Source of the DNA: Streptomyces glomeratus
GTDB lineage: Bacteria > Actinomycetota > Actinomycetes > Streptomycetales > Streptomycetaceae
Direction: 5' to 3'
NCBI RefSeq assembly: GCF_021462825.1
Contig: NZ_JAKEEB010000022.1
Span: 53,263 to 117,262, forward strand
Length of the DNA: 64,000 nucleotides
Both the position numbers and the translations under genes were made by a program. Of this stretch, positions 16,124 through 24,180 are shown piece by piece (positions within the stretch are counted from its first letter, which is position 1; each line of letters begins with the position of its first letter). The notes under the pieces are model-generated. The model did not search any database, was not told the origin of the DNA, and saw nothing but the letters and a program-made list of their open reading frames with translations.

Positions 16124-17124
16124 CGCGTCCCCCGCTTCGTGTACTGCTCGAGCGCCGCGGCCTGGTCCCTGGTGATGATCTGCGGTCCGGTGAGGACGGG
16201 CCGGCCGCCGCCGAGGGCGTTGGCGTTGTACTTGTAGAGCCAGAGCTGGTCGACCGCCTCGTAGCCCTGGAGGTAGGGCTGCTGGTCGACGGCGAAGCCG
16301 AGGGTGCCGTCCTTCAGCTCGCCCGCCACCTTGGCGTTCAGGTCGAAGGTGTCGACCTCCGCCCGGCTGCCCGCATCCGACCTGGCCTTCACGGCGGTGT
16401 CGGCGTAGGGGGCGCCGAGGGTGACGACGGTGTCGACGGACTTGTCCGACTGCAGTCTCGCCTCGAGGGCGGACTGCACGTCCGGCATGTTGGTGCCGTT
16501 GACGTACAGGTTGTCCACGGTGCCGTGGAACGTGTTCTTCACGCCCGAGCAGCGCTGCTCGTGGCCCACGTTGCCCTGCTCGTGCAGCACGCACAGGACC
16601 TTCTTGCGGCCGCGCTTGTTCAGCTCGTCGCCGACGGCCTCGCCGGCGATCGTCTCGTCCTGGCCGATGTGGGTGAGAGCGCCGAACTCCTTGGACTCCG
16701 CCGAGCCGGAGTTCACCGTGACCACCGGGATGCCGGCCTTCTCGGCGCGGGCGACGGCGGCCTTCATCGCGTCGGGCTTGGCCAGGGTGACGATGATGCC
16801 GTCGACCTTCTGGTCCACGGCCGCGTCGACGAGCTGGGCCTGCTGCTGGGCATTGGCGTCGTGCGAGTACAGGAAGTTGATGTTGTCCTTGACGGCGGCC
16901 TGCTCGGCGCCGCTCTGCACGATGTCCCAGAAGGTGTCGCCATCACCCGAGTGAGTGATCATCGCGAACGTCCAGCGGGGTGTGTCCACCGCGGCCCGGC
17001 CCTGGGCGGCGGCGGCCTTGCGGGCGTCCTCGGCACGCTTCCCGCCGTGGCTGCTGCATCCCGCCAGGGATAGGCCGAGCGCCCCTGCGAGCGCGATGGT
17101 TGCCCAGGTCCGAAACCGTGCCAC
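16120..17124 (-). CDS. Sugar-binding lipoprotein of the ABC transporter
   Basis: A 334-residue periplasmic-binding-protein-like lipoprotein. The lipobox LSLAGCSS puts the lipidated cysteine at about residue 23. The body is a type I fold: WTFAMITHSGDGDTFWDIV, VDGIIVTLAKPDA, IPVVTVNSG, and VDTVVTLGAPYADTAV followed by VDTFDLNAKV. It belongs to the ribose/galactose/inositol-binding group; the ligand cannot be told from sequence alone. GTG 17124 has AGGAAGGG about ten bases upstream. It is the first gene of the transporter operon, read away from the GntR gene. Confidence 0.9.
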   Translation of the reverse strand: MARFRTWATIALAGALGLSLAGCSSHGGKRAEDARKAAAAQGRAAVDTPRWTFAMITHSGDGDTFWDIVQSGAEQAAVKDNINFLYSHDANAQQQAQLVDAAVDQKVDGIIVTLAKPDAMKAAVARAEKAGIPVVTVNSGSAESKEFGALTHIGQDETIAGEAVGDELNKRGRKKVLCVLHEQGNVGHEQRCSGVKNTFHGTVDNLYVNGTNMPDVQSALEARLQSDKSVDTVVTLGAPYADTAVKARSDAGSRAEVDTFDLNAKVAGELKDGTLGFAVDQQPYLQGYEAVDQLWLYKYNANALGGGRPVLTGPQIITRDQAAALEQYTKRGTR

Positions 17125-17252
17125 GAGCCCGTGCCCTTCCTGCGTAGTTGCTTGGAACCCCCAAGTATCACCGACAGCGGATCGACGCCGCAGGTCAGGG
17201 GGCTGGTACGGGCGGGCTCAGGGGGCGTGTGCGGACGGCGGGCGGACGCCTT

Positions 17253-17273
17253 GGCCCCGGGAAGGCCGGGGCC
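17253..17273. terminator. Hairpin downstream of the GntR gene
   Basis: GGCCCCGG-gaagg-CCGGGGCC, an 8-bp perfect stem with a 5-base loop, between the GntR stop and the start of the transporter operon on the same strand. There is no clear T-run, as is common in Streptomyces. Confidence 0.45.
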
Positions 17274-17299
17274 TGGCACGGAGACAGGCGCCCGAACAC

Positions 17300-18064
17300 T
17301 CAGGGGCGGACGAGCAGTTGGAACTCGAACGAGTAGCGCGAGGCGCGGTAGGTGTGGGTGCCGAACTCCACGGCACGGCCCGTGTCGTCGAACGTCGTGC
17401 GTTGCATCGTGAGGAGGGGAGCGCCCTCGGGTTCGCCGAGCCGCTCACCCTCGACGGGCGTGGCGGCGCGGGCCCCGACGGTCTGCCGGGCACTGTGAAG
17501 GGTGATGCCGGCCCCCCGCATCAACCGGTACAGCCCTGTGGACTCCAGGTGCTCGGAGTCCAGGTCCAGCAGGCCGGTCGGCAGGTAGTTGCACAGGTAC
17601 GCCATCGGCTCATCGTGCGCGAGGCGCAGCCGCTCGATGTGGTGCACCTCCATGCCCTCGGGCACCCCGAGCGCGGCGGCGACCTCGGCCGAGGCGGGTG
17701 CGAAGGCGTTGACCACGACCCGGGTCGCGGGCCGCTGCCCGGCCGCCTCCAAATCGTCGTAGAGACTGCTGAGCTCCAGCGGGCGCTTGACCTGGCTGTG
17801 TACGACCTGGGTGCCGACGCCCCGGCGGCGCACCAGCAGCCCCTTGTCGACGAGGGACTGGATGGCCTGGCGGACGGTGGGCCGGGACAGGCCGAGGCGC
17901 CCGGCCAGTTCGATCTCGTTGCCGAGCAGGCTGCCCGGCGTGAGCCGCCCGTGCTCGATCGCAGCCTCGAGCTGCTGGGACAACTGGAAGTACAGCGGCA
18001 CCGGGCTGGTCCGGTCGACACCGAGCTGGAGCGAGACGGTCGGATCCACATCTGGTTTCGGCAC
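17300..18064 (-). CDS. GntR-family (HutC/UTRA subgroup) transcriptional regulator
   Basis: About 254 residues. The winged helix-turn-helix covers about 25-90 (GNEIELAGRLGLSRPTVRQAIQSL is the recognition part, followed by a wing RRRGVGTQV). The rest is a UTRA effector-binding domain with YLCNYLPTGLLDLD and the C-terminal strand RASRYSFEFQLLV. It probably senses the transported sugar or a derivative and controls both the uptake operon and the divergent dehydrogenase. GTG 18064 is chosen because the longer ORF (to 18130) would place the operator-like palindrome 18114-18125 inside the coding region. Confidence 0.87.
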   Translation of the reverse strand: MPKPDVDPTVSLQLGVDRTSPVPLYFQLSQQLEAAIEHGRLTPGSLLGNEIELAGRLGLSRPTVRQAIQSLVDKGLLVRRRGVGTQVVHSQVKRPLELSSLYDDLEAAGQRPATRVVVNAFAPASAEVAAALGVPEGMEVHHIERLRLAHDEPMAYLCNYLPTGLLDLDSEHLESTGLYRLMRGAGITLHSARQTVGARAATPVEGERLGEPEGAPLLTMQRTTFDDTGRAVEFGTHTYRASRYSFEFQLLVRP

Positions 18065-18113
18065 GGGCCGAGCGTAGCTCCGGTACCTGATGACGGGAAG
18101 TTGTGTAGTCCGG

Positions 18114-18125
18114 TTGTCCGGACAA
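18114..18125. promoter_or_regulatory. Perfect palindrome TTGTCCGGACAA, candidate GntR operator
   Basis: A 12-bp perfect palindrome in the 101-base gap between the divergent GntR and oxidoreductase genes, 41 bases before the latter's ATG. Central placement in a divergent promoter next to a one-component regulator makes it the best operator candidate here. TTGACA at 18130-18135 lies just beyond. Confidence 0.5.
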
Positions 18126-18165
18126 ACCATTGACAGGATGGGGGGTGCGCCCCCAGTTTGTTCCC

Positions 18166-19176
18166 ATGCGCATCGGACTCATCGGAGCTGGCCGGATCGG
18201 AACCTTTCACGCGACCACGCTCAGCCGCCACCGCGAGGTCGGCTCGCTCATCATCACCGACGTCGACAGGGCCCGGGCCCAAGCGCTCGCGGACCGGCTG
18301 GGCGCGACCGCCGCGCCCGGTGTGGACGAGATCTTCACCTGGGGCGTGGACGCCATGGTCGTCACGGCGGCCACCGCGGCCCACGCGGAACTGATCGGCC
18401 GGGCCGCGCGCTCGGGACTGCCGGTGTTCTGCGAGAAGCCCATCGCGGTCGACCTGCCGGGCACTTTGACCGCGCTCGCCGAGGTCGACGCCGCGGGAAC
18501 GGTGCTGCAGATGGGTTTCCAGCGCCGCTTCGACACGGGTTACACGACCGCGCGGGAGGCCGTGCGCTCCGGGCGGCTCGGACGGCTGCACACGGTCCGC
18601 GCGACGACGGCGGACCAGGCGCCGCCGCCGGCCGCGTATCTGCCCCTCTCCGGCGGGATCTACCGCGACTGCCTCGTCCACGACTTCGACATCCTGCGCT
18701 GGGTCACCGGCCGGGAGGTCGTCGAGGTGTACGCGGCCGGATCGGACGCCGGCGGGGCGATGTACCGCGAGGCGCATGACGTCGACACGGCGGCGGTGGT
18801 GCTCACTCTGGAGGACGGCACGCTGGCCACGGCGACCGCGACCCGCACCAACGGCGCCGGATACGACGTCCGCATGGAACTGGCCGGCGAACTGGACACG
18901 ATCGCGGTGGGCCTGGACGACCGTACGCCCATCACCTCGACCGAACCGGCCGGTCCGCCGCCCGCGGACAAGCCGTGGACCGGCTTCCTGGAGCGCTTCG
19001 CCCCCGCGTACGAGGCGGAGGTCGCCGCCTTCGTCGAGGTGGTGCGGGGTGAACGCGCCAATCCGTGCGACGGCCGCGAGGCCCTCCAGGCGCTGCGGAT
19101 CGCGGAGGCCTGCGAGCTGTCCCGGCACGAGCGCCGCCCCGTGAACCTCGGTGAGATCGAGGGCACTCGCGACTGA
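18166..19176 (+). CDS. Gfo/Idh/MocA-family dehydrogenase, inositol 2-dehydrogenase-like
   Basis: The product has 336 residues. An N-terminal Rossmann domain begins MRIGLIGAGRIGTFHA, and the family motif EKPIAVD is at about 91-97. Then come QMGFQRRFDTGY (about 117) and SGGIYRDCLVHDFDILRW (about 163-180), where lysine 92, aspartate and histidine correspond to the usual catalytic positions. Similar patterns occur in inositol dehydrogenases, but other polyols are possible. ATG 18166 gives the correct glycine-rich N-terminus. The in-frame extension to 18130 is unlikely. Divergent from the GntR regulator, it probably oxidises the substrate imported by the ABC transporter, using NAD(P). Confidence 0.87.
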   Translation: MRIGLIGAGRIGTFHATTLSRHREVGSLIITDVDRARAQALADRLGATAAPGVDEIFTWGVDAMVVTAATAAHAELIGRAARSGLPVFCEKPIAVDLPGTLTALAEVDAAGTVLQMGFQRRFDTGYTTAREAVRSGRLGRLHTVRATTADQAPPPAAYLPLSGGIYRDCLVHDFDILRWVTGREVVEVYAAGSDAGGAMYREAHDVDTAAVVLTLEDGTLATATATRTNGAGYDVRMELAGELDTIAVGLDDRTPITSTEPAGPPPADKPWTGFLERFAPAYEAEVAAFVEVVRGERANPCDGREALQALRIAEACELSRHERRPVNLGEIEGTRD

Positions 19177-19213
19177 CCCGCCAGTCCCCCGCGACCCGGC
19201 CCCCGTGCGGCCG

Positions 19214-20386
19214 CTACCAGCGCACCGGAAGGGCCTGCACTCCCCGTATCAGCATTCCGGGCAGCCAGGGGCCGGGCGGGCCGTCGAGGGACAGGTCCGG
19301 GCAGCGCTGCAGCAGGGTGCGCAGGGCCGTGCGGGCCTCCAGCCGGGCCAGGGGTGCCCCGAGGCAGTAGTGCATGCCGTGTCCGAAGGCGAGGTGGCCC
19401 TGCGGGGCGCGGCGCACGTCGAAGCGGTGGGGGTCGGGATAGCGGGACCCGTCCCGGCCGGCCGCGTCGAGCCCGATGATCACCGGCTCGCCCTGGGCGA
19501 TGGCCGTACCGGCGATCTCCAGCGGCTCGGACGCGTAGCGGTATGTCGCCGTCTCCACCGGCCCCTCGAAGCGCAGCACCTCCTCGACGGCGCCGTCCAG
19601 GAGGGTCATGTCGGCGCGCAGCGCGGCGAGTTGCTCCGGGTGTGTGAGGAGCGTGTGCACGGCGTTGGTGATCAGGTTGACCGTCGTCTCGTGGCCCGCG
19701 ACGAGCAGGAGGAAGGCCATCGCACGCAGTTCGCCGGCCGAGAGCCGGTCGTCGTCCTCCGCGCGGGTGCGGATGAGGTCGCCGAGCAGGTCACCGGCCG
19801 GGGGCGCGCAGCGCTTGTCCTCGATCAACTCGTCCAGGAAGACGGACAGTTGCCGCATGGCGGCGAGACCGGCCCCCGCACTGGTCGGGGTCACGATCTC
19901 GTTCGACAGGGCGCGGAAGGCCACCCGGTCGATGTCCGGAACGCCGAGCAGCTCGCAGATGACCGTGATGGGCAGCGGATAGGCGAGGGCCTCCACCAGG
20001 TCGGCCCGGCCCTTCGGCAGCATCTCCTCGACCAGCTCGTCGGTGATCCGCTGGATGCGCGGGCGCAGCGCCTCCACCCGGCGCATGGTGAACGCACGTG
20101 CGACGAGGGAGCGGAGCCGGGTGTGCTCCGGCGGGTCGACGATCAGCAGATGCCGGCCCATCACCTCGTCCTCGGTGGTGTACACCCCCTGCTTGGTGCC
20201 GTCCTTGGAGAGTCTGGGGTCGGCGAGGGCGGCACGCGCCTCCTCGTACCCGACGACCAGCCAGGTCTCCCACGCGCCGGGCGGCGGCGTCCGCACCTGG
20301 TGCACCGGCCCGCGCTCGCGCAGCTCCGCGTAGACCTGGTGCGGGTCGTCCGCGAACCGCGCGCCGTACTCCCCCAGATCGATCAC
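19214..20386 (-). CDS. Cytochrome P450 (CYP107-like)
   Basis: A 390-residue soluble P450. The I-helix oxygen-activation motif is AGHETTVN (about 235), the K-helix ExxR is EVLRFEG, and the haem-binding loop FGHGMHYCLGAPLARLE (about 337-353) carries the cysteine ligand. The substrate is unknown and no ferredoxin gene is adjacent. GTG 20386 is preferred because GGAGGG lies about nine bases upstream; GTG 20407 is in frame. It lies 45 bases downstream of the response regulator gene on the same strand and may be co-transcribed with it. Confidence 0.9.
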   Translation of the reverse strand: MIDLGEYGARFADDPHQVYAELRERGPVHQVRTPPPGAWETWLVVGYEEARAALADPRLSKDGTKQGVYTTEDEVMGRHLLIVDPPEHTRLRSLVARAFTMRRVEALRPRIQRITDELVEEMLPKGRADLVEALAYPLPITVICELLGVPDIDRVAFRALSNEIVTPTSAGAGLAAMRQLSVFLDELIEDKRCAPPAGDLLGDLIRTRAEDDDRLSAGELRAMAFLLLVAGHETTVNLITNAVHTLLTHPEQLAALRADMTLLDGAVEEVLRFEGPVETATYRYASEPLEIAGTAIAQGEPVIIGLDAAGRDGSRYPDPHRFDVRRAPQGHLAFGHGMHYCLGAPLARLEARTALRTLLQRCPDLSLDGPPGPWLPGMLIRGVQALPVRW

Positions 20387-20431
20387 GACCGCTCCCCCTC
20401 CCGTCACCCGTGCAACGAACGGGGCGCCCGT

Positions 20432-21106
20432 TCAGTGCCCGTCCTCCTCCACGAGTCCCGCGTCGTACGCCAACAGGGCGATCTGCACGCGGTTGTTGAG
20501 CTGGAGCTTGGCGAGGATCCGGGAGACGTGCGTCTTGACGCCCGCGACGCTCATGAACAGCTCGGCGGCGATCTCCGCGTTCGAGGAGCCCCGGCCGACG
20601 GCGACGGCGACCTCGCGTTCGCGGTCTCCCAGGGCCGCGATCCGCTCGCGGGCGCCGGCGCGCCGGGGGGAGCCCGTCCCGGCGCCCACGGCGTGCGCCA
20701 TCAGCTGGCGGGTGACGGCGGGTGACAGCACCGGGTCGCCGGCCGCGACTCGCCTTACCGCGTCCAGGATCTCGGCGGGCGGGGTGTCCTTGAGCACGAA
20801 CCCGGCGGCGCCGGCGCGCAGCGCCCGCAGCACCTGGTCGTCGGCGTGGAAGGTGGTGAGGACCACGACCTGGGGGGCGTCGGCACGGCGGCGGAGCAGC
20901 TCGGTGGCGGTCAGTCCGTCGACCACCGGCATCCGGATGTCCATCAGGACGACGTCCGGCCGGACGCGGTCGACGAGTTGCTCGACCTCGCTGCCGTCGG
21001 CGGCCTCGCCGACGATCTCGATGTCGTCGGCACCGCCCAGCATCAAGGACAGGCCGGCCCGCACGAGGGGGTCGTCGTCGGCCAGGAGCAGTCGGATCGC
21101 GGTCAT
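20432..21106 (-). CDS. NarL/FixJ-family response regulator
   Basis: 224 residues. Receiver domain 1-120 has the acidic pair DDD near residue 10, phospho-acceptor aspartate in VVLMDIRMP (about 55), threonine in VVLTTFH and lysine in GFVLKDTPP. A LuxR-type helix-turn-helix occupies about 155-215 (LGDREREVAVAVGRGSSNAEIAAELF, split by VAGVKTHVSRIL). Its natural partner is probably the histidine kinase at 21731-23128, although a GNAT gene lies between them on the other strand. Confidence 0.92.
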   Translation of the reverse strand: MTAIRLLLADDDPLVRAGLSLMLGGADDIEIVGEAADGSEVEQLVDRVRPDVVLMDIRMPVVDGLTATELLRRRADAPQVVVLTTFHADDQVLRALRAGAAGFVLKDTPPAEILDAVRRVAAGDPVLSPAVTRQLMAHAVGAGTGSPRRAGARERIAALGDREREVAVAVGRGSSNAEIAAELFMSVAGVKTHVSRILAKLQLNNRVQIALLAYDAGLVEEDGH

Positions 21107-21267
21107 GGGCCATACGGTAGTGATCCGTCTCCCGGGCCCGCTCGTGGAGGGGTGGCTGCTGTGCCCGCGGCCCGCACCGGGGCAGGGAGGGTTCGGGGCG
21201 CCCCGGGGCGAGTGCGCGCGGATCCTTTTCCGTTGACGGCGGGGACATCCCCGGCTTTCCTGCTGCG

Positions 21268-21699
21268 ATGCCGAATCTTCGCTTCGCCGAGCCGCACGAC
21301 GACGCCACGCTCGAGGAGTGGCGGCACGTGCACAACCGGATCGTCACCGCGGACCCGCTCTCCCTCGACGACCTGCGGGAACGTGTGACCCGCCATCACC
21401 TGGAGGTCGCGTACCTCGATGACGTCCTCGTCGGCTGTTCGACGGTTCGTCCCCCGAAGGACGGCACCGCCACCCTGATCGCACGTGTACTGCCCGCCCA
21501 CCGTCGGCAGGGCTTCGGTGAGCGGCTCTACGAGCGGGGCCTCGACCGCGCCCGGGTCTTGGGGGCCGAGACGACCGAGACGATCGTGCTCGGCACCAGC
21601 CCCGACGGGCTGGAGTTCGCCCGCAGGCAGGGTTTCGTCGAGGTCGACCGCCATGTGGCCGCGGTCGACGAGGTGTGGCACACGCTGCGGCTCGTCTGA
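21268..21699 (+). CDS. GNAT-family N-acetyltransferase
   Basis: Single GNAT domain of 143 residues; the acetyl-CoA-binding motif A is ARVLPAHRRQGFGERLY (about 72-88, containing R-R-Q-G-F-G), followed by the late strand FARRQGFVEVDR. The substrate cannot be inferred. It is transcribed opposite to the flanking two-component genes and converges with the kinase gene, with a 31-base gap. Confidence 0.87.
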   Translation: MPNLRFAEPHDDATLEEWRHVHNRIVTADPLSLDDLRERVTRHHLEVAYLDDVLVGCSTVRPPKDGTATLIARVLPAHRRQGFGERLYERGLDRARVLGAETTETIVLGTSPDGLEFARRQGFVEVDRHVAAVDEVWHTLRLV

Positions 21700-21730
21700 A
21701 CCGGCCGGGAACGGCGCGGTCCCGAGGGGC

Positions 21731-23128
21731 TCACGCCGGCCACGGAAGCCGGGCGTGCACCCGGAAGCCGCCGTCCCCTGTGACGCCGTGGTCGAGGCTT
21801 CCGCCCGCCAGGGTCGCGCGTTCGGTGAGGCCGATCAGGCCCTGGCCGGAGCCGGGGACATGCGGGACCTCGCCGGGCGGGGCCGGGTTGCGCACGGTGA
21901 CGGTGAGGCCGTCTCCGGGCGCGCCCGTCACCGTCACCGTCACCTCGGCCCCGGGGGCGTGCTTGCGGGCGTTCGTCAGACCCTCCTGGGCGATGCGGTA
22001 CGCGGTGCGGCCCACGGAGGCGGGCACGGCGGCGGGGTCGGCGACCCGGCGGTCGAGCACGACCTTCATGCCGGCCTCCCGGGACTCGGCGACCAGGGCG
22101 TCCAGCGCGGCCAGCGTCGGCTGGGGCCGGCCCGTGTCGTCGGAGTCCCCGGCCCGCAGCACACCGATGATCTCCCTGAGGTCCTGCAGGGCCTCGTGCG
22201 CGCTCTCCCGGATCACCCCCGCCGCTCGCGCGATCTCCTCCCGGGGCGCGTCGGGACGGAACTCCAGGGCGCCCGCGTGCACGCTCAGCAGGGTCAGGCG
22301 GTGCGCCAGGACGTCGTGCATCTCACGCGCGATCGCCTCCCGGGCCAGCCGCTGGGCCTGCTCGGCGCGGAGCGCCGCCTCGGTCTCGGCCCTCCGCGCC
22401 CGGTCCCGCAGGCTCAGCATGAGCTGCCGCTTGGACCGTACGAACATGCCCCAGCCGACGACCGCGACCGTGCACAGCGCGGTGACGATGACGGCGGCGA
22501 CATAGGGGAGGTCCGGGTCGGGGCGCAGCCAGAAGAACAGCGGGATGAGCGCGACCTGTGCGCCGCCCAGCCAGCCGGCGTACCGGAACGGCCGGTGCAC
22601 GGCGACGGTGAAGAGCGCGATCAGGCCCGCTCCCCCGGCGGTGTCGGAGACCAGGCACACCGGGACCATCGCCACGGCGAGCGCAAGCGGCCAGCGGCGA
22701 CGCAGCCAGACCGCGGCACAGGCGAGGGCGCCGAGTCCCACGTCGGCGACCAGGAGGGCCTTGGGGATGTCCGAGTCGTTCGCCACGGAGACGGCGGCGG
22801 CGAACGCGAGGAGCACGGCCAGCAGGAAGCACCCGGAGTCGACGACCCAGTCCCGCACGGTACGGCGGGGCCGCCGTCCACGGCCGGCTTCGGGGTCGAG
22901 TTCCGCGATCACGGCCGAGGGCAGGAACCAGCGACGCCGGGGCAGTCCGTGTGCGCCCGGGGCCCGGCTCGGGGAGGCCGGGGAGGGCAGGGGCGGCATC
23001 GCGGAAGGGGCGGCGGCACGGGCCGCGCGGCCGTCGGCCCGGGTGGCCGCGGGTGTGCCCGTGGACCGTCGCGAACGCAGCGGCCACGCTGCCCGCGACG
23101 GGCGTGGAAGGGGCCGAAATCCCTTCAT
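21731..23128 (-). CDS. Sensor histidine kinase (HisKA_3 type)
   Basis: About 465 residues. A polar N-terminal region of about 80 residues precedes five or six membrane helices (about 90-245; examples WVVDSGCFLLAVLLAFAAAV and VIVTALCTVAVVGWGMFV). The dimerisation and phospho-acceptor helix REMHDVLAHRLTLL places the histidine near residue 270. The ATPase domain ends with GQGLIGLTERATLAGGSL. It would phosphorylate the NarL-type regulator at 20432-21106. Start is uncertain: ATG 23128 gives a sensible N-terminus, ATG 22999 would trim about 43 residues, and the open frame extends to 23398. Confidence 0.85.
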   Translation of the reverse strand: MKGFRPLPRPSRAAWPLRSRRSTGTPAATRADGRAARAAAPSAMPPLPSPASPSRAPGAHGLPRRRWFLPSAVIAELDPEAGRGRRPRRTVRDWVVDSGCFLLAVLLAFAAAVSVANDSDIPKALLVADVGLGALACAAVWLRRRWPLALAVAMVPVCLVSDTAGGAGLIALFTVAVHRPFRYAGWLGGAQVALIPLFFWLRPDPDLPYVAAVIVTALCTVAVVGWGMFVRSKRQLMLSLRDRARRAETEAALRAEQAQRLAREAIAREMHDVLAHRLTLLSVHAGALEFRPDAPREEIARAAGVIRESAHEALQDLREIIGVLRAGDSDDTGRPQPTLAALDALVAESREAGMKVVLDRRVADPAAVPASVGRTAYRIAQEGLTNARKHAPGAEVTVTVTGAPGDGLTVTVRNPAPPGEVPHVPGSGQGLIGLTERATLAGGSLDHGVTGDGGFRVHARLPWPA

Positions 23129-23668
23129 GGCCGTCTCGGGACGCGGCGCCGTCCGCTCTGCCGTACGTGCCGACTCGTCTCCACTCACGGCCGACAAATC
23201 TATGCGGCCCACGGCGCGGACACCGCCCCCCGGCCGTGATCTGCGACCGAAGTCGCACCACCGAAGACTTTCGGCGCGCGCCACCCGCGGAGACGGGACT
23301 TTCGGCCGGGCCCGGGGGTCACTGCGAGGCTTTGGAGGGGACGTTGCGGGCCGGGAGAGGCCACCGGCGTTGCTGTGCCGGGCTGCTGCTCGGCTCACAG
23401 CACCCGCACACGGTCGGCCGGCGTCTGCTCATAGAGCGGAATGGCCCGGCCCAGATCCCCCGCCGACTCGTAGGCGCCCGCCGGATTGCTGCGCAAGGTC
23501 AAGGTATTGGGGTGGGGCCCGGAGGCCCCGGAGGCGAGGCCCGGAGGCCCGGAGGCCGGAGGCGCCCGGAGGTGGGGACTTGCTGCCAGGCCCGTCCGGG
23601 AGTGGCCAGGCAGGCGCGCCCGCCCCGGGGCGACCATCGGTCCCCTGGGTTGCGGGCGCGCCACGGGC
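23129..23668. other. Gene-poor stretch with a TPR remnant and a GGCCCGGAG-rich tract
   Basis: About 540 bases between the histidine kinase and the ribonuclease gene. It holds the degenerate TPR fragment at 23398-23514 and a purine-rich tract at about 23518-23575 built of cggaggc/ccggagg units. No complete gene is visible; the kinase promoter should lie near the left end. Confidence 0.55.
23398..23514 (-). pseudogene. Remnant of a tetratricopeptide repeat protein
   Basis: The leftward frame encodes about 39 residues ending in a stop. They match one unit of the TPR repeats common in large Streptomyces NB-ARC/TPR proteins: HPNTLTLRSN, then AGAYESAGDLGRAIPLYEQT and DRVRVL. A family member would continue with GEDHPDT and further repeats, but a stop follows immediately. 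The upstream part of the frame is proline/glycine-rich repeat translation. I read this as a decayed leftover of a larger gene. Confidence 0.65.
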
Positions 23669-24064
23669 TCAGCAGTCGAAGTCGATCAGGTCGAACGTCG
23701 CGTAGTGGTCGGAGGTGTAGTAGTCCTCTTCGTACCTCTCGCCCGTGACGATGCGGCGGGCGCCGCGCGTGGAGGAACCGGGCGTCTTGACCGTGTACTC
23801 GTGGTAGTAACCGCTCGGCTGCCTGGGGAGCACGCTCTCACGGTTCTGGAAGACGATCCCGTCCTGCGAGTAGGGGAAGGGGCCGCCACGGTCGATCAGG
23901 TCGAGCGTGTCGTAGGCCTGGGACGGCAGGTCGCTGTAGCAGATGCTGCCGACGTAGGCGGCTGCGGCGTCCGCGGTGGTGGCGGAGACCGTGCCGCCCA
24001 TGACGAGGGCGGACAGGAGCGCGGCTGCGGCGCCGATCCGGGTGGCGCGTGGGGGGGTTCTCAT
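23669..24064 (-). CDS. Secreted guanyl-specific ribonuclease (RNase Sa/Sa3-like)
   Basis: 131 residues with a signal peptide of about 33 (hydrophobic core AAAALLSALVMGGTVSA). The mature part is a microbial N1/T1-type ribonuclease close to RNase Sa: ICYSDLPSQAYDTLDLID, GPFPYSQDGIVFQNRE and YYHEYTVKTPGSSTRGARR. The catalytic set is visible as the glutamate in YHEYT, arginine in RGARRIVTG and histidine in SDHYATF. The two mature cysteines (ICYS and terminal DFDC) should form the family disulphide. It cleaves RNA after guanosine outside the cell. No barstar-like inhibitor gene is seen next to it. Confidence 0.9.
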   Translation of the reverse strand: MRTPPRATRIGAAAALLSALVMGGTVSATTADAAAAYVGSICYSDLPSQAYDTLDLIDRGGPFPYSQDGIVFQNRESVLPRQPSGYYHEYTVKTPGSSTRGARRIVTGERYEEDYYTSDHYATFDLIDFDC

Positions 24065-24180
24065 GACGCCATGATGACGCGCGTAGAGAATGGCATGTCA
24101 ATGACAAATCAACAATGTTTCCCGTCCCGTCCCCTGAGTTCTCGGGAAGTTAACCTCCGGCCCTGGACCGGGCGTCCGCC

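Noticed and set aside
14070..16237. Rightward open frames opposite the sugar ABC transporter genes
   Set aside because: The leftward frames carry complete ABC motifs and coupled start/stop overlaps; the opposite frames have none.
18130..18135. TTGACA as -35 box of the dehydrogenase gene
   Set aside because: No -10-like hexamer lies at 16-19 bases, and the start codon is only 30 bases away.
19151..20725. Rightward frame opposite the cytochrome P450 and response regulator
   Set aside because: It spans two unrelated genes and an intergenic gap and has no ribosome site or motif.
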